Below, one piece after another: positions 50,635-59,534 of a stretch of DNA of 64,000 bases (positions within the stretch are counted from its first letter, which is position 1; the number at the start of each line of letters is the position of its first letter). The DNA is taken from assembly GCA_943787425.1 (NCBI GenBank), contig CALSMJ010000003.1:124001-188000 (forward strand), in the 5' to 3' direction. The translations under genes and the position numbers were made by a program. The notes beneath the pieces are model-generated. The model was given only the letters and a program-made list of their open reading frames with translations. It was not told where the DNA came from and searched no databases. This DNA is from an uncultured Pseudomonadales bacterium. Its GTDB lineage: Bacteria > Pseudomonadota > Gammaproteobacteria > Pseudomonadales > Azotimanducaceae.

Positions 50635-51306
50635 GTGACAAGCCCTATCGAGCCCAAACGGTCGCCAATCCGAAGTTTTGTCATTCGCCAAGGTCGATTG
50701 TCCAAAGGGCAGCGCCGTGGCCTTGAAGAAATCTATCCGCAATTTGAACTTAAGCAAACGGCGCTTGCCGCGCCGCAATCAGCCTATCCCAAGCATCAGC
50801 CGCTAACCCTTGAAGTCGGGTTTGGGATGGGCGATTCCTTGGCAGAAATGGCGGTGAAGGCTCCAGAGCGTAATTTCCTTGGGTTGGAGGTACATGGCCC
50901 CGGAGTGGGTCATTTGATGATTCAGGCCGCGAATCTAGGGCTCACCAATCTGCGGGTGCTCAACTCGGATGTTTGGTCGGTGTTGCCAAGTTTGCCAGGC
51001 GCTAGTCTGGCCTGTTTTCAAGTCTTCTTCCCAGATCCTTGGCATAAGAAAAGGCACCACAAAAGACGGTTAATCAATGCTGTGTTTTTAGACGTGGTGG
51101 CCGAGAAGCTGCAACCGGGCGGCTTGCTGCACATCGCAACCGATTGGCAGCCTTATGCCGAAGAAATCTATGACCATCTTGCGGGTCATCCGGCGTTGAG
51201 TCTCTGCGCTGCCCCTGCGCGAGCAGAAACCAAGTATGAACGACGAGGCCAGCGCTTGGGTCATGTCGTGACAGACCTGGCTGCCAAAGTCGCTGAAGGG
51301 ATCTAA
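50635..51306 (+). CDS. trmB: tRNA (guanine-46-N7) methyltransferase TrmB
   Basis: Methylates G46 in the variable loop of tRNA. The 223-residue product has LEVGFGMGDSLAEMA as SAM-binding loop at about residue 59, NFLGLEVHGPGVG, and FFPDPWHKKRHHKRRL, the conserved substrate motif. Start GTG 50635 after DUF423. It overlaps hemW, on the opposite strand, by four bases. Confidence 0.96.
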   Translation: MTSPIEPKRSPIRSFVIRQGRLSKGQRRGLEEIYPQFELKQTALAAPQSAYPKHQPLTLEVGFGMGDSLAEMAVKAPERNFLGLEVHGPGVGHLMIQAANLGLTNLRVLNSDVWSVLPSLPGASLACFQVFFPDPWHKKRHHKRRLINAVFLDVVAEKLQPGGLLHIATDWQPYAEEIYDHLAGHPALSLCAAPARAETKYERRGQRLGHVVTDLAAKVAEGI

Positions 51307-52451
51307 GCCAGCAGCAAGAGATTGTCGAGAAATTCAAGGCCCTGGGCGGTAGGCGTCACCCGACCTGCGTTTGCGGTCACGAGGCCCTGCTGCGCGCCCC
51401 GTGTTATAAAACCTTCAAGCGCGCTGGCGGGCAATCCAGTCGTTTGTTCGAAGTCAGTTAAAGCGAAGCCCTCGATGAGGCGACACGCATTCATCAAGAA
51501 CTCGATTGGACGCTCTTTAATGGGAACCTCGGTTACGCGACGATTTGGGCTCTTTAAATAGTCTTTTGGGACCCGTGTTTTTTGGGTTCGCTGGATCTCA
51601 AGTGTGGTATTTTGGCGGCTGAGTTTGCCATGCCCGCCAGCGCCAATACCGAAGTAATCGCCAAACCGCCAGTAGGTTAGGTTGTGTTGGGATTGTAGGG
51701 CGTCGCTCTGGGCAAAGGCGGATATTTCATACCGAGCAAAGCCTTGGCTTTGCAGCCAATGCAACCCTTGATCCGTGATCGCTTGCAGCAAGGATTCAAC
51801 GGGTAATTCGGGTTTTGCGCTGAAAAATACGGTATTGGGCTCGATCGTGAGTTGATACCAAGAGAGGTGCTCTGGCGCAAACTGCGCGGCGTAATCGAGA
51901 TCTGCTATTGCCGACTCGGGGGTTTGACCGGGTAACCCGTGCATCAAGTCAAGATTGATATTGGAAAAGCCGGCGCGTCGCGCAGCTTGGATTGCAGCGC
52001 CTGCCTCGACACGGCTGTGGGTTCGGCCTAGCCGTTGTAATGCGGGATCTGAAAAACTCTGTACGCCAATGCTCAGTCGATTAATGCCAGCGGCGCGATA
52101 CCCCACAAACTTTGCTTGATCGCTTGAGCCAGGGTTGGCCTCGAGGGTGCATTCTGTTGCGGCGGTAATCGGCAGCCGTTTATTAATTTCTGCTAACAAA
52201 AATCCCAGGCCGCGGGACGATAATAGGCTCGGTGTGCCGCCCCCAAGAAATAAACTGGTCAGTTCGCTGTGAACGCCAAAGGTCTCGATGTCTTGGTCCA
52301 AGTCGAGGAGTAACTGCTTGAGATAACGCGTCTCAAGGGTCGGGTCCAGCTGGTGAGCGATCGGTAAGGCGTGCGCATTAAAATCACAGTAGGGACATTT
52401 TTTCTCACACCAGGGAATGTGGATGTACAACCCTAGACCGGTTTGGTTCAC
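51303..52451 (-). CDS. hemW: Radical SAM heme chaperone HemW
   Basis: Radical SAM family member that binds heme and passes it to respiratory enzymes; formerly annotated as oxygen-independent coproporphyrinogen oxidase. The 382-residue product has YIHIPWCEKKCPYCDFNAH with the cluster Cys15, Cys19 and Cys22, the GGGTPSLL motif, and the C-terminal GFALTDFEQTTGLP winged domain. It lacks the extra N-terminal part of HemN, which supports HemW. Start GTG overlaps the rdgB stop (GTGA). Confidence 0.94.
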   Translation of the reverse strand: MNQTGLGLYIHIPWCEKKCPYCDFNAHALPIAHQLDPTLETRYLKQLLLDLDQDIETFGVHSELTSLFLGGGTPSLLSSRGLGFLLAEINKRLPITAATECTLEANPGSSDQAKFVGYRAAGINRLSIGVQSFSDPALQRLGRTHSRVEAGAAIQAARRAGFSNINLDLMHGLPGQTPESAIADLDYAAQFAPEHLSWYQLTIEPNTVFFSAKPELPVESLLQAITDQGLHWLQSQGFARYEISAFAQSDALQSQHNLTYWRFGDYFGIGAGGHGKLSRQNTTLEIQRTQKTRVPKDYLKSPNRRVTEVPIKERPIEFLMNACRLIEGFALTDFEQTTGLPASALEGFITRGAQQGLVTANAGRVTPTAQGLEFLDNLLLLA

Positions 52452-53080
52452 GCTGGGAATCTTTTTGATAGGTTGGTTAACAGTTGCCTAAGCGCTTTGC
52501 CTCGGTGGCTCAGTCGGTTTTTTTGGCCGGATGTGAGCTCTGCTGCACTTTTATTCTGTTTTGCCAAGTACAGTAAGGGGTCATAGCCGAAGCCGCGCGT
52601 ACCCTGCCCCTTTGTCAGGATCTCCCCGTGCCACCGGCCTTGCGCGATCACAGGATCTGGATCCGCTGCGTGCAATAAGAAGACAATCGTTGCGTGAAAA
52701 AAAGCGGCACGATCGGTTTTTCCCGCCATGGCGTGTAATAGCTGCTGGCAGTTTTCCTGGTCCGTGGCGTCTGGTCCAGCATACCGAGCTGAATAGATCC
52801 CAGGCGCACCCGAGAGCGCTGCGACCACAAGGCCCGAGTCATCGGCTAAGGCTGGTAGGCCCGTTTCTTTGGCAGCATGGCGCGCTTTAATGAGTGCGTT
52901 TTCAAGAAAACTTTGGCCGGTTTCTGGCACGTCACTGACGCCAAGCTCGCGCTGACTTACAAATCGGTTCGGGGCTTTTAACAATGATTGAAACTCTGCG
53001 ATCTTGTGCGCGTTGCCGCTAGCAATCACGATTTTTGAGCCAAGGCGCTCAATAATACTGTCGGTTGAACTCGAGGACAT
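52448..53080 (-). CDS. rdgB: dITP/XTP pyrophosphatase RdgB (Ham1 family)
   Basis: Hydrolyses non-canonical purine nucleotides such as dITP and XTP. The 210-residue product has the N-terminal VIASGNAHKIAEFQSLL, ALADDSGLVVAALSGAPGIYS and the C-terminal GFGYDPLLYLAKQNKSAAEL plus LSHRGKALRQLL. The first 17 residues, before the conserved core, overlap the DUF4426 gene by 32 bases; the ribosome-binding site for this ATG is poor, so the true start might be later. Confidence 0.95.
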   Translation of the reverse strand: MSSSSTDSIIERLGSKIVIASGNAHKIAEFQSLLKAPNRFVSQRELGVSDVPETGQSFLENALIKARHAAKETGLPALADDSGLVVAALSGAPGIYSARYAGPDATDQENCQQLLHAMAGKTDRAAFFHATIVFLLHAADPDPVIAQGRWHGEILTKGQGTRGFGYDPLLYLAKQNKSAAELTSGQKNRLSHRGKALRQLLTNLSKRFPA

Positions 53081-53483
53081 AGGGGGGCTGATCCTTAGAA
53101 AATTCGATTTCGAGGGTGAACCGCAGCCAATCCTTTTCTTGATTCACGACTTCGGCAAGGTAGTAGATCGCTGTTTGCTCCGACACCTCAAAGAAGGTTA
53201 AGGGCTGCGCTTGGTTTAGAATATTGACGACTTGGCCAGTGACACGCGCTGGGACGGGCTCGCCAGCGCGGCGCACCGACAGGTTCAGTAGCAATCGATT
53301 TTCGGCTCGGGTGAGTCCGTGCAAGTTGGCAGTGTCTGGCGGAACGAGCCGCGATGGAAAAGCGGTGTAGTGAATTTCAAATTCGCCGACCTGAACCTTC
53401 TGCTCGGCAGCGACGTGGGCGCCGAGCATTAGAGCGATGATGCCGATTAAGGCTTGGCGCAGGATCCTGTGGCTAAAACCCAA
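53049..53483 (-). CDS. DUF4426 domain protein, exported
   Basis: A 144-residue protein with an N-terminal signal peptide (LIGIIALMLGAHVAA) and a mature domain of about 115 residues: QVGEFEIHYTAFPSRLV, LLLNLSVRRAGEPVPARVTG and FFEVSEQTAIYYLAEVV. This matches DUF4426 proteins found next to yggT and rdgB in Pseudomonas relatives; their function is not known. The start is TTG 53483, overlapping yggT by 11 bases. Confidence 0.85.
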   Translation of the reverse strand: MGFSHRILRQALIGIIALMLGAHVAAEQKVQVGEFEIHYTAFPSRLVPPDTANLHGLTRAENRLLLNLSVRRAGEPVPARVTGQVVNILNQAQPLTFFEVSEQTAIYYLAEVVNQEKDWLRFTLEIEFSKDQPPYVLEFNRQYY

Positions 53484-54063
53484 AGACGAGACCTCTTGGC
53501 ATATTTAAGAAGGCGGCCAGCGGTCTCACGAGGAGATTGTTCTCTAATAAGCTTAACCCAATAAAAATAACGATGATCGAAAAATCTAAGCCGCCCACCG
53601 CTGGAATCACGCGGCGCACGGGCGCACAGATGGGCTCAGTGATTTCTCGGACCAGCTCGAGCGCAGGATTGGCTGAATAGGGCGCAAGCCAACTGGCAAT
53701 GACCAGAATCAACAGGGCGAAAAAATACAGATTGAGCACGCTGGCAATGATGGCAACCACTGACCACAATAAATAAACCGGGGCAAAAGCGATCCCGGTC
53801 GCCATCCCCATAATCAAGATAATCCCAATAGATTGACAGGCGAAGGCCGCCATCATGTTGGCCAAATCGATTCGGCCAATAATCGGGAGTAGGCGTCGAA
53901 ATGGCGCAATCATCGGATTGGTGGCTGTCACAAGGCCTTGGGCAATCGGGTTGTAATAATTGGCGCGGCTGGCTTGCATTAAAAACCGCAGGTTAAGGGC
54001 TAAGACAATCAGTCCTGTCAGGGTTTGGACAACAAAGATCCCGCCATCAGATAAGTAATTCAC
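53473..54063 (-). CDS. yggT: YggT family membrane protein
   Basis: Inner-membrane protein, 196 residues, with two YGGT repeats, each with two hydrophobic helices; the family's ATNPMIAPFRRLLPIIGRID and ITEPICAPVRRVIPAVGGLD stand in the corresponding places of the two halves. Homologues are linked to osmotic tolerance and cell envelope functions. The frame is open to TTG 54069, but GTG 54063 stands seven bases after AGGAGGAG and is the better start. Confidence 0.93.
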   Translation of the reverse strand: MNYLSDGGIFVVQTLTGLIVLALNLRFLMQASRANYYNPIAQGLVTATNPMIAPFRRLLPIIGRIDLANMMAAFACQSIGIILIMGMATGIAFAPVYLLWSVVAIIASVLNLYFFALLILVIASWLAPYSANPALELVREITEPICAPVRRVIPAVGGLDFSIIVIFIGLSLLENNLLVRPLAAFLNMPRGLVFGF

Positions 54064-54087
54064 AATCAATCTCCTCCTCGTTACAGG

Positions 54088-54888
54088 TTAGTTGGCGGAT
54101 AAGGCTTCTGATCGCGCTTTGGCGGCAGCGCAGGCAGCGGTGACCAAAGCAGTAAAATCAGCTTCGGTGAGCAGGCTGCATGCGGCTTCCGTTGTGCCAC
54201 CCGGCGAGGTGACTTGTTGTCGTAAGGCCTTTGGTGAATGCTCGGAGCCGGCTGCCATGGTTGCCGCACCCAACGCCGTTTGGATGACCAGGCTGCGGGC
54301 GACGGCGTCCTGAATCCCAAAAGATTTTGCTGCCGTGATCATGGCCTCCATGAGATAAAAAAAGTAGGCCGGGCCGCTGCCAGAGATTGCGGTCACCGCA
54401 TCGAGATCTGACTCTTGATCAAACCAGGTGGTCAGACCGACGCTGGTCAGTAGGCTGTTCACAGCGGCACGCGTGCTCGGGTCAACCGCTGGATTTGAAA
54501 ACAGCCCCATCATGCCGACCTTCACCAGCGCGGGGGTATTGGGCATGCAGCGGATGACCCGATGGGTCCCGGACCACTGCGCGATTTGTGCGGTGGTCAC
54601 GCCGGCCGCGACGCTGACCAGGGTTTGACCGTCAAGTGCCCCCCGAAGTTCCTGGCACACGGCCTCAACCCAATTGGGTTTCACGCAAATCAGAATGATG
54701 TCAGCGGTTTCGATCGCCGAGGCGTTATCAGCGTGCCAAGTGAGTCCCATTGCCGTGGCCACCGACCCCTGCTCGGGACTGGGATCCGACACGGTGATGC
54801 AGTCAGGCGGATAACCGGATTCGAGCAGTCCACCATAGATGGCAAGCGCAATATTACCGCCGCCGATAAAGGTTAATTGTTGCGTCAT
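54088..54888 (-). CDS. proC: Pyrroline-5-carboxylate reductase
   Basis: Last step of proline synthesis, NAD(P)H-dependent. The 266-residue product has the Rossmann motif FIGGGNIALAIYGGLL at residues 6-21, CMPNTPALVKVGMMGLFSNP and the conserved VTAISGSGPAYFFYLMEAM and QVTSPGGTTEAA. The ATG at 54888 follows GGAGG and shares one base with the yggS stop; the reading frame is open further upstream to 54945, inside yggS. Confidence 0.97.
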   Translation of the reverse strand: MTQQLTFIGGGNIALAIYGGLLESGYPPDCITVSDPSPEQGSVATAMGLTWHADNASAIETADIILICVKPNWVEAVCQELRGALDGQTLVSVAAGVTTAQIAQWSGTHRVIRCMPNTPALVKVGMMGLFSNPAVDPSTRAAVNSLLTSVGLTTWFDQESDLDAVTAISGSGPAYFFYLMEAMITAAKSFGIQDAVARSLVIQTALGAATMAAGSEHSPKALRQQVTSPGGTTEAACSLLTEADFTALVTAACAAAKARSEALSAN

Positions 54889-55580
54889 CAAGCCTCCTGT
54901 TGGCTTTGGCGGGCGCCGAAAATGGCTGTGCCGACTCTGACCCAAGTTGCACCGCAGGCAATTGCCGTCTCCAAGTCGTCACTCATGCCCATACTGAGTT
55001 CTTGAAAATACGGTAGGTCAAAATCGTCTTTAATTTGGTTTCTAAGCTCGGCAAGTTCGTTGAAAAACCGATGACGTCCGGCCAGATCAAAAGTTGCTGG
55101 CGGCATTGCCATAAGGCCAATGATCTGAAGATTTTGGCAGTCCTTCACGGCGGTAACAAGACAGGGTAGCGCGCTTGGGGCGACGCCATTTTTTGCACTT
55201 TCATTGACGAGGTTGACTTGAATAAAGACTTTAAGGGGTGGGCGGCCGATGGGTCGCGCGTCGTTCAAGCGGCGCGCGACTTTCTCAGAAGCCAAACCAT
55301 GCACGACGTCAAAATGGCTGGCGATGTCCTTGGTTTTGTTAGACTGAATCTGGCCAATAAAGTGCCAAGTTGCCGCGGGATGTTGCGCGATTTTTGGCAA
55401 AGCGTCTTGCAGGTAATTTTCACCGAAGTCGTGTTGGCCAGCCCGCAACGCAGCGGCTACGGCGGACGCAGGTTTGGTTTTCGATACGGCCAGCAAATGA
55501 ACGGTCTCGGGCGCGCGGCCCGTTTGTAAACAGGCTTGCTGAATTCGGGCCCTGATGGCGGATAAATTTTCTGGAATCAC
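54888..55580 (-). CDS. yggS: YggS family pyridoxal phosphate homeostasis protein
   Basis: PLP-binding protein that buffers vitamin B6 and affects amino-acid pools. The 230-residue product has LLAVSKTKPASAVAAALRAG with the PLP Lys, FGENYLQDALPKI, WHFIGQIQSNKTKDI, LSMGMSDDLETAIACGATWVR and VRVGTAIFG, all typical of the family. Start GTG 55580. The pair with proC is conserved widely. Confidence 0.95.
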   Translation of the reverse strand: MIPENLSAIRARIQQACLQTGRAPETVHLLAVSKTKPASAVAAALRAGQHDFGENYLQDALPKIAQHPAATWHFIGQIQSNKTKDIASHFDVVHGLASEKVARRLNDARPIGRPPLKVFIQVNLVNESAKNGVAPSALPCLVTAVKDCQNLQIIGLMAMPPATFDLAGRHRFFNELAELRNQIKDDFDLPYFQELSMGMSDDLETAIACGATWVRVGTAIFGARQSQQEA

Positions 55581-55705
55581 GGGCTAGACGTCGTTTGAAG
55601 ATGGCGTAACCCATTGTCGCATACTAAGATGCAGGAACAAGACGGTGTAGGATTGCCGCGGCGAATTCAGCGCAGAGCGGCTCAAATTGATCACAAGGAC
55701 TTCTT

Positions 55706-56743
55706 ATGGATATTACCGAACTCCTGGCGTTTAGCCATAAACAGGGTGCTTCTGACATGCATTTGTCCTCTGGGCTCCCGCCAATGATCCGGGTCGATGG
55801 TGATATTCGTCGAATCAACGTGCCGGCGCTGGATTCAAAAGAGGTCTATGGCCTGATCTACGAAATTATGAATGACAAGCAGCGCAAGGAATTTGAAGAA
55901 TTTTTAGAATGTGATTTCTCCTTCGAAATCCCGGGAATCGCGCGCTTCAGAGTCAACGCCTACAATCAGAATCGAGGGGCGGCTGGGGTTTTTAGAACCA
56001 TCCCTTCGAAAGTGTTAACGATGGATGATTTAGGGATGGGCGATATTTTTCGTCAAATTGCCCAAAGTACCCGCGGGCTGATTACGGTGACGGGCCCAAC
56101 GGGCTCTGGTAAGAGCACGACGCTTGCGGCAATGATGGATTATGTGAATGCGAATAAGTATGAACATATTTTAACGATTGAAGACCCGATTGAATTTGTT
56201 CATGAAAGTAAGAAAAGCTTGGTGAATCAGCGCGAGGTTCACCGAGATACGCTGGGCTTTAACGCTGCGTTGCGCTCGGCATTGCGCGAGGACCCCGATA
56301 TTATTCTTGTCGGAGAAATGCGGGATATGGAAACAATCCGTCTTGCGCTAGAAGCGGCAGAAACCGGACACGTTGTGTTTGGTACCTTGCACACCTCGTC
56401 GGCCGCGAAAACCATCGATCGAATTATTGATGTTTTTCCGGCAGCGGAGAAATCCATGGTGCGATCCATGCTGTCGGAATCGCTCCAAGCGGTCATTTCC
56501 CAAAATTTGCTGAAAAAGGTTGGCGGCGGACGGGTTGCCGCGCATGAAATCATGATCTGCACGCCCGCAATTCGAAATCTGATACGCGAAGACAAAGTGG
56601 CTCAAATGTACTCAGCGATACAAACCGGTGGCCAGCTGGGAATGCAAACCTTGGATCAATGCTTAAAAGATTTGCTTAAGAAAGGGTTGATCACCAAAGA
56701 AGCGGCGCAGGCAAAAGCCAAAACGCCGGAGGATTTTCGATAA
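55706..56743 (+). CDS. pilT: Type IV pilus retraction ATPase PilT
   Basis: Hexameric motor that depolymerises pili, giving twitching motility and DNA uptake. The 345-residue product has SDMHLSSGLPPMIRVDGDI, Walker A GPTGSGKSTTLAAM at about residue 131, the Asp box TIEDPIEFVH, Walker B ILVGEMRDMETIRLALEAAE, the His box TGHVVFGTLHTSSAAKTIDR and the C-terminal TPAIRNLIRE that is special to PilT. Divergent from yggS, as in Pseudomonas. No pilU follows here. Confidence 0.97.
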   Translation: MDITELLAFSHKQGASDMHLSSGLPPMIRVDGDIRRINVPALDSKEVYGLIYEIMNDKQRKEFEEFLECDFSFEIPGIARFRVNAYNQNRGAAGVFRTIPSKVLTMDDLGMGDIFRQIAQSTRGLITVTGPTGSGKSTTLAAMMDYVNANKYEHILTIEDPIEFVHESKKSLVNQREVHRDTLGFNAALRSALREDPDIILVGEMRDMETIRLALEAAETGHVVFGTLHTSSAAKTIDRIIDVFPAAEKSMVRSMLSESLQAVISQNLLKKVGGGRVAAHEIMICTPAIRNLIREDKVAQMYSAIQTGGQLGMQTLDQCLKDLLKKGLITKEAAQAKAKTPEDFR

Positions 56744-56767
56744 GGCAAGTGCTTGTGTTGTTCGGCG

Positions 56768-57169
56768 TTAAGTCCTCGGCGTCGCCTGGCTAAACCAAGT
56801 CTCAAGGATCAATGCGGCTGATAGGTCATCGATGCGGGCGTCTGCTCTGAAAGCCTTTGCTTCAACGCTACTGAGGCGTTCGTCCATCATTTGGTGCGGT
56901 CGATTAAACCGACCGGTTAACCGGCGGGCGAATTTTTCAGCAAGGCGAGACAGCTCACTGGGCTCATCGTTCATGTGCAGCGGGAGTCCAACCACGAACA
57001 AACCCGGCTGCCAAGTCTCCACAAGATCGGCCACCGCGTCCCAATTGGGTTGTCCCTGCTTCGCTTTTAAAATGGTTAAAGGGCTTGCGGTTTGCGTGAC
57101 CCATTGGCCAACCGCGACGCCAATGTGATGGGTCCCAAAGTCGAATGCTAGGATCGGCGCGTCGCTCAC
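56768..57169 (-). CDS. ruvX: Putative pre-16S rRNA nuclease YqgF / Holliday-junction resolvase RuvX
   Basis: RNase H-like nuclease, 133 residues. It shows the family's FDFGTHHIGVAVG and DERLSSVEAKAFRA with the acidic residues of the active site, and the C-terminal DDLSAALILETWF. E. coli YqgF is needed to mature the 5' end of 16S rRNA. Start GTG overlaps the yqgE stop (GTGA). The yqgE-ruvX order is conserved in gammaproteobacteria. Confidence 0.95.
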   Translation of the reverse strand: MSDAPILAFDFGTHHIGVAVGQWVTQTASPLTILKAKQGQPNWDAVADLVETWQPGLFVVGLPLHMNDEPSELSRLAEKFARRLTGRFNRPHQMMDERLSSVEAKAFRADARIDDLSAALILETWFSQATPRT

Positions 57170-57696
57170 TGGGGTCTGCCTGGACTTTGCCCCAGCAGTG
57201 TCGGGTCAAAGCCGAGCTGTGCTCTGACGAAGGCGTAGCGCTCGGACAGCGGTACTTGCAGGAGCGTGATCGGGTCGACATTGGTCACGAGCCAGTCATC
57301 GCCTTGAATCTCACCCTCTAGCTGCTCCGGCGCCCATCCTGCGTATCCTAAAACAGGCAGCACTTGCAGGTTGGGGTTTGCACCGAGGCAGTTGAAAGCA
57401 CTGAGATCTTGGACAACGCGGATGGCCGCTGAGGCTCTTTGATCCGTCTGCAGGGCTAAAAAAAACAGGTGATCGATTTGCACGGGTCCGCCCAGCAAGA
57501 CGGTAGCGGCTTGAAGGTGTTCGGGCGCGTCCGGCATCAGATCTGATAATTGGGTTTTTGTCGAGCGATTCAAAACAAAGCCAAAGCTGCCGTCTGCATT
57601 GTTCTCAAGAATGAAGATAACGCTCTCTTCGAAAAAGCCCCCGAGCAATTTTGGGGCGGCTAAGAGAACACTATGGGTGATGGCCTGTTCCGTCAT
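57166..57696 (-). CDS. yqgE: YqgE/AlgH family protein
   Basis: A 176-residue cytosolic protein with unknown biochemical role; AlgH was first linked to alginate control in Pseudomonas. The pattern FFEESVIFILENNADGSFGF, LNRSTKTQLSDL, VLLGGPVQIDHLFFL and VLPVLGYAGWAPEQLEGEI matches the family. ATGA overlap with the TonB-like gene and GTGA overlap with ruvX. Confidence 0.95.
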   Translation of the reverse strand: MTEQAITHSVLLAAPKLLGGFFEESVIFILENNADGSFGFVLNRSTKTQLSDLMPDAPEHLQAATVLLGGPVQIDHLFFLALQTDQRASAAIRVVQDLSAFNCLGANPNLQVLPVLGYAGWAPEQLEGEIQGDDWLVTNVDPITLLQVPLSERYAFVRAQLGFDPTLLGQSPGRPQ

Positions 57697-58484
57697 GGCT
57701 GCACGTTAACGGATTCGGCATTTTTACGGAACTGCCAGGTCCGAACAATTTCTAACACATCGGTTGTTTTTAAAAGCGCCTCAGAAAAAGGTGGAAACGG
57801 CTCTGCCAGGCGAATGATATTTTGCGCAGCCTGATCGAGAATCGGTTCGCCACTGCTCTGCAAGACGCGAACCTCTTTTAATGAGCCGTTGGCGTTGATG
57901 GCGACAAGAAGCCGAAGGCTCCCATAGATACCGTCTCGCCTTGCGGCTTCCGGGTAGTTTAGGTTGCCGACGGTTTCGATTTTGCGTTGCCAGGATCGCA
58001 GATAGAAGGCGTCGGGACTCCCGGCGGCATTGACCTGAGACAGCCGCCGGACCCGACTGGGCTCACGCGGCATCAACGCTTGAGCATTCTGGGCGCGTCG
58101 AAATTGTGAGACATCTGTTTTGAGCCTTTTGAACTTGGAGGGCGCTGGGTTTGAGGCGGCCTGTATTGGCTCGACTGCGTTTGGGTCGGTTTGCGCTGAG
58201 CGCGATTGCATCACCGCAGGCTCTGATGACGAAGTTAAGACAACGGCTTCCTGGGGTTTCTCAGCAAGGGCTTTGCCTAATTGGTTTTGCTCGGATAAAT
58301 AATCAAACTGGTCGGGTCGAGGCGTGGCGGCGGCCTGGGTCAGTGTGACGTCTAGAACGCGACTCGGGGTTTTTGATGGTTCCGGCGAGAACGAAATACC
58401 TAAAATGAGTATCCCGTGTAGCACCACGGCCAAGAAGAGCGCAAAGCCCATTCTGTCCGAGTCTAGGGCGCTGAGGGTCCGCAT
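57693..58484 (-). CDS. TonB-like energy-transducing protein
   Basis: A 263-residue protein with an N-terminal membrane anchor (about residues 14-31), a Pro- and Gln-rich linker of about 130 residues without the long Pro-Lys repeats of E. coli TonB, and a C-terminal TonB box fold: NLNYPEAARRDGIYGSLRLL, VAINANGSLKEVRVLQSSGE and VLEIVRTWQF. Its location between gshB and yqgE is that of TonB3 in Pseudomonas aeruginosa, a gene tied to twitching motility and pilus assembly. No exbB or exbD is adjacent. Confidence 0.85.
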   Translation of the reverse strand: MRTLSALDSDRMGFALFLAVVLHGILILGISFSPEPSKTPSRVLDVTLTQAAATPRPDQFDYLSEQNQLGKALAEKPQEAVVLTSSSEPAVMQSRSAQTDPNAVEPIQAASNPAPSKFKRLKTDVSQFRRAQNAQALMPREPSRVRRLSQVNAAGSPDAFYLRSWQRKIETVGNLNYPEAARRDGIYGSLRLLVAINANGSLKEVRVLQSSGEPILDQAAQNIIRLAEPFPPFSEALLKTTDVLEIVRTWQFRKNAESVNVQP

Positions 58485-58489
58485 TGGTC

Positions 58490-59437
58490 TTAAGGCAGGC
58501 TCGAGGCGAGATGATCAAGATAATCGCCGGCAATATCGAGTTCTTGGCTCGCATCAAGTTCCCGAATACACGTTGGGCAGGTCACGTTGATCTCCGTGAG
58601 GTAATCACCGATGACATCGATCCCAACAAAAACCAGTCCCTTGTCCCGCAGTACGGGCCCGACCTGATCGCAGATCCATCGGTCTCTGTCTGTAAGCGGT
58701 CTTGCAACGCCGCTACCGCCGGCGGCAAGATTGCCTCGGGTTTCGCCGGCCGAGGGAATGCGCGCAAGACCAAAGGGTACCGGCTCCCCATTGATTAGCA
58801 GAATTCGGGTGTCGCCTTGGCTGATTTCCGGAAGGTAGCGCTGGGCCATGATCTTCTGCTGACCGAGTTGGGTGAGCGTTTCAATAATGACGTTGCGGTT
58901 GGTATCGCCAGGCTGAATCCTAAAAATTGAGGCGCCGCCCATCCCGTCCAAGGGTTTTAAAATAACGTCGCCATGTTCTTCATGAAAGCTGCGCAGTTGA
59001 TCCGCCTCGGAAGTCACGATCAAGTCAGGGATGCAGTTCGAAAATTGCAGGGCAAACAATTTTTCGTTGCAGTCGCGAATGCTTCCTGGGCGGTTAAACA
59101 CGGGCACGCCGGCACGCTCTGCAAACTCAAGGAGATAGGTGGCGTAGATGTAATCCATATTGAATGGCGGGTCTTTCCGCATCAGGATGACATCAAAGGT
59201 TTCAGCGCCGCCCTCTTGGTCGCCAACCACGTCATAGTAGTGCTTGGGATCATCTTGCACGGTAATGGTCTGATACCGAGCCCAAAATTGGTCTTGTTTC
59301 AGGCTTAGATTCGGCAGGGTCATCACGGAAATTCGCCAGCCTTTGCGGGCTGCGGCCAGCATCATCGCAAAGGTGCTGTCTTTCTTGGGATTAATGGTGT
59401 CGATGGGATCCATCACGATCCCGATATGTCGGCTCAA
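58490..59437 (-). CDS. gshB: Glutathione synthetase
   Basis: Final step of glutathione synthesis, an ATP-grasp ligase. The 315-residue product has IGIVMDPIDTINPKKDSTFA at the start, DVILMRKDPPFNMDYIYATY, ILKPLDGMGGASIFRI and RIPSAGETRGNLAAGG, ending with ITEINVT-type TEINVTCPTCIRELDA. The start is TTG 59437 with GGAGAC upstream. It is followed by the TonB-like gene and yqgE. Confidence 0.96.
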   Translation of the reverse strand: MSRHIGIVMDPIDTINPKKDSTFAMMLAAARKGWRISVMTLPNLSLKQDQFWARYQTITVQDDPKHYYDVVGDQEGGAETFDVILMRKDPPFNMDYIYATYLLEFAERAGVPVFNRPGSIRDCNEKLFALQFSNCIPDLIVTSEADQLRSFHEEHGDVILKPLDGMGGASIFRIQPGDTNRNVIIETLTQLGQQKIMAQRYLPEISQGDTRILLINGEPVPFGLARIPSAGETRGNLAAGGSGVARPLTDRDRWICDQVGPVLRDKGLVFVGIDVIGDYLTEINVTCPTCIRELDASQELDIAGDYLDHLASSLP

Positions 59438-59534
59438 GGGTGTCTCCGGTGATCAGGCTGTCGCTCTGTCATCTGTTGTCGTGGCTTAAACAAAAAGCGC
59501 TGTTTCCCCCGCGTTCCTGGTCCGAGCGGTCGGT

